A DNA stretch of 64,000 nucleotides from Sphingomonas sp. Leaf32 (GTDB taxonomy: Bacteria; Pseudomonadota; Alphaproteobacteria; Sphingomonadales; Sphingomonadaceae). Shown piece after piece: positions 58,364-64,000 of this stretch. The DNA lies in contig NZ_LMLA01000003.1 in assembly GCF_001421765.1 (NCBI RefSeq), forward strand, positions 62,001 through 126,000, in the 5' to 3' direction. The first letter of the stretch is position 1, and every line of letters begins with the position of its first letter. A program made the position numbers and the translations under genes. Under the pieces are notes generated by a model. It was not told the DNA's origin, did no database searches, and saw only the letters and a program-made list of their open reading frames with translations.

Positions 58364-59773
58364 ATGCCCGCGCTGCTGCTCAATCCCGACCGCCTGTTGC
58401 CCGTAGATCCGACCACGCGCGGCATCGCCCGCAGCCTCTATGCCGCCGTCCGCGACTTGCCGATCATCAGCCCGCACGGTCATACCGACCCTTCATGGTT
58501 CGCGACCGACCGTCCCTGGACCAACGCGACCGAGCTGTTGCTGTCGCCCGACCATTATCTGTTCCGCATGTTGTACAGCCAGGGGATCGCGCTCGACGAT
58601 CTGGCGGTGCCGCGTCGCGACGGGACGGTCGCCGCCGACCCGCGCAAGGCGTGGGGGATGTTCGCGGCGAACCAGCATCTGTTCCGCGGCACCCCGTCGC
58701 GGCTGTGGCTCGACCATGTGTTCGGCGCGGTGTTCGGGTTCGAGGAGGCGCTGACCGCCGCCAATGCCGATGACTATTACGACCGGATCGGCGAATTGCT
58801 CGCGACCGATGCCTATCGCCCCCGCGCGCTGTTCGACCGGTTCGGGATCGAACTGCTGGCGACGACCGAGGGCGCGGACGATCCGCTCGACCATCACCGC
58901 GCGATCCGGGCGAGCGGCTGGGGCGGGCGCGTCGTCACCGCCTATCGCCCCGACGCGGTGATCGATTGCGAGCACGAAGCCTTCCACCCGGCGCTCGCCA
59001 AATTCGCCGAACTGACCGGTGAGGACGTCCATGACTGGAGCGGCTATCTGCGCGCTCACGCCAGGCGACGGCAGGACTTCATCGCGGCGGGCGCGACCTC
59101 GACCGACCATGGCCACCCGACCGCCCGCACCGCCAACCTGTCGCGGGTCGAAGCCGAGGCGCTGTTCGCCAAGGTCATCGCCGGCACGGCCGACGCGACC
59201 GATGCCGAGCTGTTCCGCGCGCAGATGCTGACCGAGATGGCGCGGATGTCGATCGAGGACGGGCTGGTGATGCAGATTCATCCCGGCTCGTTCCGCAACC
59301 ATAATCGCGGGCTGTTCGACGCCTATGGCCGCGACAAGGGTGCCGATATCCCGACCCGTACCGATTATGTCGCGGCCCTGAAGCCGATGCTTGATGTCGT
59401 CGGCACCGCGACCGACCTGACGACCATCCTCTTCACGCTCGACGAATCGACCTATGCCCGCGAACTGGCGCCGCTGGCCGGCCATTATCCGTGCCTGAAA
59501 CTGGGGCCGGCATGGTGGTTCCACGACAGTCCGGAGGGGATGCGCCGCTTCCGCGAGGCGACGACCGAGACGGCGGGCTTCTACAACACCGTCGGTTTCA
59601 ACGACGACACCCGCGCCTTCCTGTCGATCCCGGCGCGCCACGACGTCGCCCGCCGCGTCGATTGCGCCTTCCTCGCCCGGCTGGTCGCCGAACATCGGTT
59701 GGAGGAGGAGGAGGCGCACATCGTCGCCCACGACCTGACCTATGGCCTCGTCAAGCGGGCGTACAAGCTGTGA
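58364..59773 (+). CDS. uxaC: uronate isomerase
   Basis: Isomerises D-glucuronate to D-fructuronate and D-galacturonate to D-tagaturonate. The 469-residue protein of the amidohydrolase superfamily has LPIISPHGHTDPSWFA with the metal-binding His-x-His, WRLD-like LWLDHVFG, and the C-terminal conserved block PAWWFHDSPEGMRRF. Length equals E. coli UxaC (470). AAGGAG precedes the ATG. It overlaps the next gene by four bases (GTGA), fitting joint translation with the reductase. Confidence 0.95.
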   Translation: MPALLLNPDRLLPVDPTTRGIARSLYAAVRDLPIISPHGHTDPSWFATDRPWTNATELLLSPDHYLFRMLYSQGIALDDLAVPRRDGTVAADPRKAWGMFAANQHLFRGTPSRLWLDHVFGAVFGFEEALTAANADDYYDRIGELLATDAYRPRALFDRFGIELLATTEGADDPLDHHRAIRASGWGGRVVTAYRPDAVIDCEHEAFHPALAKFAELTGEDVHDWSGYLRAHARRRQDFIAAGATSTDHGHPTARTANLSRVEAEALFAKVIAGTADATDAELFRAQMLTEMARMSIEDGLVMQIHPGSFRNHNRGLFDAYGRDKGADIPTRTDYVAALKPMLDVVGTATDLTTILFTLDESTYARELAPLAGHYPCLKLGPAWWFHDSPEGMRRFREATTETAGFYNTVGFNDDTRAFLSIPARHDVARRVDCAFLARLVAEHRLEEEEAHIVAHDLTYGLVKRAYKL

Positions 59774-61185
59774 GGCTGTCCGATGCCACGCTCGCCGACC
59801 TGCCCGCCACCGTCGCCCGTCCCGACTATGACCGGACCGCGCTGACGCCCGGCATCGTCCATATCGGCCCCGGCGCGTTCCACCGCGCGCATCAGGCCGC
59901 CTATGTCGACGGCATCCTCGGCACCGATCCGCGCTTCGCGATCAGCGCGGTCGCGCTCAACTCGACCGGCGTCGCCGATGCGCTGCGGCCGCAGGACGGT
60001 CTCTACACGCTGGCGTTGCTGGGGGCGGAGACGCGGCACCGCGTCATTGGGTCGATCGTCGAGCTGCTGACTGCCAGCCGCCGCGATGCGATCCTGTCGC
60101 GCATTGCCGCGCCGACCACGCGGATCGTGTCCACGACCGTGACCGAAAAGGGCTATCATCTCGACGCCACCGGGGCGCTCGACATGGAGCATCCCGCGAT
60201 CGTCCGCGAACTGACCGGAGCCGAGCCGTCGACGCTGTCGGGCTGGCTGGTGGCCGGTCTCGCCGCGCGCCGGGCGGCGGGCGGGGGCGCGATCACGCTC
60301 ATGTCCTGCGATAATCTGGCCGACAATGGTCAGCGCTTCCGCCGCTCGATCCGCGACCTCGCCGCCGCGCGCGATCCCGATCTGGCGGCATGGATCGACG
60401 ATCACGTCCGCTTCCCGTCGACCATGGTCGATTCGATCACCCCCGCGACCGACGATGCGCTGCGGGCATCGGTCCGCGCCGCCACCGGTCTCGAAGACGC
60501 ATGGCCGATCCAGCGCGAAGCCTTTACGCAGTGGGTGATCGAGGACGACTTCGCCGGCGACCGTCCGCCCTTCGACCTCGCCGGCGCGCAGTTCACCCGC
60601 GACGTGCGCGGGTTCGAGAATGCGAAGCTCCGCCTGCTCAACGGCGCGCATTCGACGCTGGCCTATATCGGGTTGCTGATGGGACTGGCGACGGTGCGCG
60701 ACGCGATGGCTTGTGCCCCGCTCGCCGCCTTCGCCGAACGGTTGATGCGCGACGACATCGCGCCGTCGATCGTGCCACCCGCCGAAATGGACCTGTCGGC
60801 CTATATCGCCGACGTGCTCGCGCGCTTCGCCAACCCTGCCATCGCGCACCAGCTGGCGCAGATCGCGTGGGACGGTTCGCAGAAGCTGCCCTATCGCCTG
60901 TGCGACACGATCCGCGACGCGCGCGCGGGCGGACGTCCGGTCGACCGGCTGGCGGTACCGATCGCGGCATGGTTCCGCTTCCTCGAACTGCGTAAAGGTA
61001 GCGGCGAAGCGCTGATCGACCCGCGCGCCGACGCGCTGCTGTCGCGGGCAGGGGATGTGGGCGCGCTGCTGGCGATGCGCGACGTGTTCGGCGATCTGGG
61101 GCAGGACGCGGTGTTCGTCGCTGCGGTGGAGCGGGCCTATGCGGCATTGGCGCCGGGCGAGGATTTGGCTGCGGCGTTGCAGTAA
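59770..61185 (+). CDS. hexonate reductase of the mannitol dehydrogenase/UxuB family
   Basis: An NAD(H)-dependent reductase of 471 residues with GTG start. The N-terminal pattern GIVHIGPGAFHRAHQAAYVD and PQDGLYTLALL, the CDNLADNG block and the KLRLLNGAHSTLAYIGLL end domain are those of long-chain mannitol dehydrogenase and fructuronate reductase (UxuB). In the uxaA/uxaC setting it should reduce tagaturonate to altronate or fructuronate to mannonate. Which one cannot be told from sequence: UxuB-like form points to fructuronate, UxaA nearby points to tagaturonate. A family D repeat follows. Confidence 0.88.
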   Translation: MRLSDATLADLPATVARPDYDRTALTPGIVHIGPGAFHRAHQAAYVDGILGTDPRFAISAVALNSTGVADALRPQDGLYTLALLGAETRHRVIGSIVELLTASRRDAILSRIAAPTTRIVSTTVTEKGYHLDATGALDMEHPAIVRELTGAEPSTLSGWLVAGLAARRAAGGGAITLMSCDNLADNGQRFRRSIRDLAAARDPDLAAWIDDHVRFPSTMVDSITPATDDALRASVRAATGLEDAWPIQREAFTQWVIEDDFAGDRPPFDLAGAQFTRDVRGFENAKLRLLNGAHSTLAYIGLLMGLATVRDAMACAPLAAFAERLMRDDIAPSIVPPAEMDLSAYIADVLARFANPAIAHQLAQIAWDGSQKLPYRLCDTIRDARAGGRPVDRLAVPIAAWFRFLELRKGSGEALIDPRADALLSRAGDVGALLAMRDVFGDLGQDAVFVAAVERAYAALAPGEDLAAALQ

Positions 61186-61190
61186 GGAAG

Positions 61191-61346
61191 AGGGGTTGGC
61201 GCGGAGACGCGGAGGGGTTGCGCCTCGGGCGAACACCTCCGCGATCGGGAGACGGAATCCGACGTTGCAACCGGTAGGGAGGCCGCTGGCGCGGGGTGAC
61301 GTTGCCCGGGAAGCACCCCCTCCGCGTTTCCGCGCCTCCGCGTGAA
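61191..61346. repeat. dispersed inverted repeat, family D, copy 3
   Basis: GGTTGGCGCGGAGACGCGGA (GGGGTTGCG) on the left and CCCCCTCCGCGTTTCCGCGC CTCCGCGTGAA on the right. More diverged arms than copies 1, 2 and 4. It fills the gap after the uxuB-like gene and before the converging ogt. Confidence 0.8.
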
Positions 61347-61371
61347 AATCTCTTCCGCTAACCCGATCGCG

Positions 61372-61887
61372 TCACACCAGCACCGCCCCCTCATGCGCCA
61401 GCAGCCACTGCTTGCGCGCCAGCCCGCCGGCATAGCCGGTCAGCAGACCCGACCGGCCGATGATCCGGTGGCACGGCACGACGATGGCGATCGGGTTCGA
61501 TCCGTTTGCCATGCCCACTGCCCGCATCGCGCTCGGCCGGTCGATCGCGGCAGCGATGTCGGCATAGGCGACCGTCCGCCCCGCCGGCACGTCGCGCAGC
61601 GCGGCCCACACCGCGCGCTGGAAACCGGTGCCGCCGGTCGCGGTCGGCAGCGTGTCGATCGCCGACAGGTCACCCGCGAAATAGGCCGCCAGCGCCTGCA
61701 TCGCCCCGCTTCCGCCGGGGGCAGGCTCGATCCGCCACCCATGCGGATAATGCAGTCGCAACAGCCGCTCCATCCGGTCGTGATGGTCCTCGAACTCCAG
61801 CGCGCGCAGCACGCCCGCCGCGTCGGTCAGGATCGTGATCGCGCCAAGCGGACCGGGCAAGGTTTCGGAAAGGAGCAACTGGATCAT
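61372..61887 (-). CDS. ogt: methylated-DNA--protein-cysteine methyltransferase
   Basis: Removes methyl groups from O6-methylguanine by transfer to its own cysteine. The 171-residue protein has the MGMT helix-turn-helix RTVAYADIAAAI and the acceptor Cys139 in VVPCHRIIG, followed by GLLTGYAGGLARKQWLL. Length is that of Ogt-type enzymes. ATG with AGGAG upstream at suitable distance is seen on the minus strand as rc of the ... region, though weaker than average. Divergent from an Ada-type regulator across a perfect inverted repeat, consistent with joint induction by alkylation. Confidence 0.93.
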   Translation of the reverse strand: MIQLLLSETLPGPLGAITILTDAAGVLRALEFEDHHDRMERLLRLHYPHGWRIEPAPGGSGAMQALAAYFAGDLSAIDTLPTATGGTGFQRAVWAALRDVPAGRTVAYADIAAAIDRPSAMRAVGMANGSNPIAIVVPCHRIIGRSGLLTGYAGGLARKQWLLAHEGAVLV

Positions 61888-61921
61888 GGCCGCAACCTGC
61901 CGCCGGCCGGGCAAGGCCGCC

Positions 61922-61965
61922 AGCGGAAATCGGACATCGCGCCACGGCCATGTCCGATTTCCGCT
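61922..61965. promoter_or_regulatory. perfect 16-bp inverted repeat between ogt and ada
   Basis: AGCGGAAATCGGACAT (61922-61937) and ATGTCCGATTTCCGCT (61950-61965) are exact complements around a 12-base GC-rich spacer. It lies between the divergent starts of ogt (35 bp) and the Ada-type gene (35 bp), at equal distance from both, as an operator or shared transcript structure would. Confidence 0.6.
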
Positions 61966-61999
61966 GGTCGCCCGCCGTCGCCCGGCTACATTCGCCCCC

Positions 62000-62770
62000 A
62001 TGCTCGATCCCGACCAATGCTATGCCGCGATCGGACGGCGCGACCCGGCGATGGACGGGCTGTTCTTCACGGCGGTGCGCACCACGCGCATCTATTGCCG
62101 CCCGGTCTGCCCGGCGCGCACGCCGGAGCGCGGCAATGTCAGCTTCTACGCGAGCGCGGCGGCGGCGCAGGCGGCGGGCTATCGCCCCTGCCTGCGCTGT
62201 CGCCCGGAAACCGCGCCCGACAGCCCGGCCTGGGCCGGCACGCTCGCCTCGATCCACCGTGCGCTGCGGCTGATCGACGACGGCGCGCTGGCGGAGGGGA
62301 GCGTCGCCGACCTAGCCGACCGGCTGGGGATGAGCGACCGGCATCTGCGACGGCTGTTCGTCGAGCATCTGGGCCTGACCCCGCTGGCGATCGAGGCGAC
62401 GCGGCGGCTCCACCTCGCCAAGCATCTGGTCCACGACACCCGCCTGCCGCTGACCGACATCGCCTTCGCCGCCGGCTATGGCAGCGTGCGGCGCTTCAAC
62501 GAAGCGTTCCAGACGGCCTTCGGCCGTGCGCCCTCGGCCCTGCGTCGCGACGGCGGGGCGGCGGACCCCGACGCGCCGATCGCCGTCACCATCGCCCATC
62601 GCCCTGACTTCGTACCCGCCGGCACGGTGCAGGTGACCTTGCGCGAAGGCCATGCCGAGGTGACGCCGGGCCGGAACCGGACGCTGCGGATCACCCTGCG
62701 CGACGTCCCGCTTCCGGCGCTCGGCCGCGCGATCGCGGCGGCGAAGCGCGCGGTGTTCGCCGGTAGCTGA
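62000..62770 (+). CDS. ada: Ada-type methylphosphotriester sensor with AraC domain
   Basis: A 256-residue protein. N-terminal Ada domain with four Cys at 33, 37, 64 and 67, spaced exactly as Cys38/42/69/72 of E. coli Ada, binding zinc and accepting methyl from phosphotriesters at Cys33. An AraC-type helix-turn-helix pair (about 90-180; DLADRLGMSDRHLRRLFVEHLG and LPLTDIAFAAGYGSVRRFNEAF) follows. The last 70 residues look like a short, incomplete version of the N-terminal domain of AlkA glycosylase. There is no C-terminal methyltransferase, which is instead made by the divergent ogt gene. The protein probably activates both genes after alkylation damage. Confidence 0.88.
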   Translation: MLDPDQCYAAIGRRDPAMDGLFFTAVRTTRIYCRPVCPARTPERGNVSFYASAAAAQAAGYRPCLRCRPETAPDSPAWAGTLASIHRALRLIDDGALAEGSVADLADRLGMSDRHLRRLFVEHLGLTPLAIEATRRLHLAKHLVHDTRLPLTDIAFAAGYGSVRRFNEAFQTAFGRAPSALRRDGGAADPDAPIAVTIAHRPDFVPAGTVQVTLREGHAEVTPGRNRTLRITLRDVPLPALGRAIAAAKRAVFAGS

Positions 62771-62849
62771 AACGCCTTTCCTACATGCGGGCGAGCGGTC
62801 AGGATGGCGAACGGTCTTTCGCATCGCTGGTCGTCAAGGCAGAAGAAAT

Positions 62850-63012
62850 GGGTTCGCGCGGAGGCGCGGAGACGCGGAGGGGTTGCATCCAGACGCGCCG
62901 TTCCCCGCGTCAGCGGCCTCGTGGTCGTTGCCACCGGGAAAAGGGTCTCCCGATCGCGCACCGCTTGCCCCGAACGCAATTCCTCCGCGTCTCCGCGTCT
63001 CCGCGCGAACCC
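62850..63012. repeat. dispersed inverted repeat, family D, copy 4
   Basis: GGGTTCGCGCGGAGGCGCGG (AGACGCGGAGGGG) at the left and CGTCTCCGCGTCTCCGCGCG AACCC at the right flank about 100 bases. It occupies the 301-base gap 62771-63071 together with the 23-bp motif; no gene is seen there. Confidence 0.88.
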
Positions 63013-63043
63013 CTAAAGTCAAACTGCGCGACAAACTGCGGCA

Positions 63044-63066
63044 AGTGTGAACTTCGTGAACTTTGG
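63044..63066 (+). other. 23-bp motif shared with 17585-17607
   Basis: AGTGTGAACTTCGTGAACTT TGG matches the motif at 17585-17607 at 22 of 23 positions and again holds two GTGAACTT units nine bases apart. It ends six bases before the stop of the M3 peptidase gene. Confidence 0.6.
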
Positions 63067-63071
63067 AGCGA

Positions 63072-64000
63072 TCAGGCCAGCCCGTGCCGCGCCAGCATTG
63101 CCGCCGGGTCGGGGTCGCGCCCCCGGAACGCCCGGAACAGGTCGATTGCCGGCCGCACCGCGCCTTGCGACAGCACCGTCTCGCGCAGCCGGTCGCCGGT
63201 CGCCCGGTCCACCGTCCCCGCTTCGGCGAACGCGGCGAAGCCGTCCGCCGCCAGCAACTCCGCCCACAGATAGCTGTAATACCCTGCCGCATAGCCCCCG
63301 GCGAAGATATGCGCGAACGCGTGGGGAAAGCGGTGCCATACAGGCGGCCGCACTACCGCCACCTCGTCTCGCACCGCCTCGATCACCGCCATCGGATCGT
63401 CGCCGTGGGTGCCCAGATGCAGCAGCAGGTCGAACATCGCGAACTCGATCTGCCGGACCAGGAACATGCCCGACTGGAACCGCCGCGCCGCCAGCATCCG
63501 CTCGAACAGGTCGCGCGGCAGCGGCTCGCCGGTGTCGACATGGCCCGACATCGCCGCCAGCACCGACGGCTCCCACGCGAAATCCTCCATCAACTGGCTG
63601 GGCAGTTCGATCGCGTCCCATTCGAACCCTGTCGTACCGGCAATGTCCGGGCGCGGCACGCGGGTGAACAGGTGGTGGAGGCAATGCCCCGTTTCGTGCA
63701 GCAACGTCGTCACGTCGTCATGGCTCAGCAGCGGCGTATCCCCGCCGGTCGGCGCGAAGTTGCAGACCATGTACGCGACCGGCAGGCCGGCATCCTTCAG
63801 ATAGGGCCGGGCAGGGGCCATCCACGCGCCGCCCTTCTTGCCCGGCCGCGCGTGGAGGTCGAGATAGAGGCCCGCGAACACCCCGGTGTCGTCGCCCACG
63901 TCATAATAGCGGGCATCGGGATGCCAGGTCGGCACGTCCGTCCGCTCGGTCAGCGTCAGCCCGAACAATTGCCCCAGCAGCCCGCGCCATCCGCCGAGCA
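63072..64000 (-). CDS. M3 family oligopeptidase, 3' part of the gene
   Basis: The C-terminal 309 residues or so of a zinc metallopeptidase; the start lies beyond the right edge of the window. The zinc motif HETGH is in DDVTTLLHETGHCLHHLF, followed by the third ligand Glu in FEWDAIELPSQLMEDFAW, and the M3 end block HAFAHIFAGGYAAGYYSYLWAELL. These match Dcp/PrlC-type enzymes, which cleave short peptides in cytoplasm or periplasm. Which of the two cannot be told without the N-terminus. It is the last gene on the minus strand at this end. Confidence 0.92.
   Translation of the reverse strand, partial: LGGWRGLLGQLFGLTLTERTDVPTWHPDARYYDVGDDTGVFAGLYLDLHARPGKKGGAWMAPARPYLKDAGLPVAYMVCNFAPTGGDTPLLSHDDVTTLLHETGHCLHHLFTRVPRPDIAGTTGFEWDAIELPSQLMEDFAWEPSVLAAMSGHVDTGEPLPRDLFERMLAARRFQSGMFLVRQIEFAMFDLLLHLGTHGDDPMAVIEAVRDEVAVVRPPVWHRFPHAFAHIFAGGYAAGYYSYLWAELLAADGFAAFAEAGTVDRATGDRLRETVLSQGAVRPAIDLFRAFRGRDPDPAAMLARHGLA

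Noticed and set aside
1..64000. CRISPR array, transposase or phage genes
   Set aside because: No regularly spaced direct repeats, no transposase or integrase motifs and no phage structural genes were recognised anywhere; the many repeats here are single inverted elements.

Overview
The window is a 64 kb piece of a GC-rich alphaproteobacterial chromosome, most likely Sphingomonas or a close sphingomonad. The evidence is the codon usage (G/C at nearly every third position), the gene families (FYDLN-acid protein, DUF2794, DUF4112, HPr-rel-A system, many TSUP/TonB/uronate genes), the arrangements aroA-cmk and pgsA-moaD-moaE, and the many short dispersed inverted repeats in the gaps. No phage, integrase, transposase or CRISPR array was seen. 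Almost all genes are housekeeping or ordinary catabolic genes; the accessory parts are a polysaccharide locus next to a tRNA, and a small uncharacterised kinase/nucleotidyltransferase operon.

Layout. 0-1.6 kb: secreted GH27 alpha-galactosidase and a DUF2798 membrane protein. 1.8-9.3 kb: valine/isobutyrate catabolism (mmsA, acyl-CoA dehydrogenase, 3-hydroxyisobutyryl-CoA hydrolase, enoyl-CoA hydratase, mmsB), interrupted by a membrane protein, a polysaccharide deacetylase and a RidA protein. 9.37 kb: tRNA-Leu(TAA). 9.5-13.4 kb: polymerase/ligase-like protein, flippase and GT2 glycosyltransferase on the minus strand; the polymerase is visibly AT-richer than everything else. 13.7-17.5 kb: orphan solute-binding lipoprotein, DUF4112, RNase T2, membrane protein, nadC. 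17.9-20.4 kb: cmk, aroA (class II type), FYDLN-acid protein, tRNA-Ala(GGC). 20.6-24.3 kb: Crp/Fnr regulator, a 51-residue candidate membrane peptide, LplT-like transporter, pgsA, moaD, moaE. 24.7-27.6 kb: fasciclin protein, oxyR divergent from ahpC-ahpD. 27.9-32.1 kb: TSUP transporter, serine acetyltransferase, DUF2794, polytopic membrane protein with a palindromic operator, nucleotidyltransferase, Pro-rich exported protein.

32.2-39.4 kb is a complete phosphate-starvation operon on the minus strand, phoR-pstSCAB-phoU-phoB, with a Pho-box-like site at the phoR/pstS junction. 39.7-42.2 kb is a tight four-gene operon: exported protein with twin-arginine-like signal, PqqD-like protein, HprK-related kinase, nucleotidyltransferase. 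This resembles the tailoring half of some lasso-peptide clusters but has no cyclase or leader protease in the window, and is the best candidate here for an undescribed system. 42.4-49.7 kb: wecC-wecB (UDP-ManNAcA synthesis), SDR, gph, glmU, glmS, together covering UDP-GlcNAc supply and its conversion to UDP-ManNAcA.

49.9-55.8 kb groups a secreted endonuclease/exonuclease/phosphatase-fold enzyme, a DeoR regulator, a TonB receptor and a histidine acid phosphatase (phytase-like), suggesting uptake and dephosphorylation of an organic phosphate. 55.9-56.7 kb: gamma carbonic anhydrase and YdeI-like protein. 56.8-61.2 kb: hexuronate catabolism, uxaA divergent from uxaC-uxuB, with a perfect LacI-type palindrome between them. 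61.4-62.8 kb: ogt divergent from an Ada-AraC protein, separated by a perfect 16-bp inverted repeat. 63.1-64 kb: 3' part of an M3 oligopeptidase gene that runs off the right edge.
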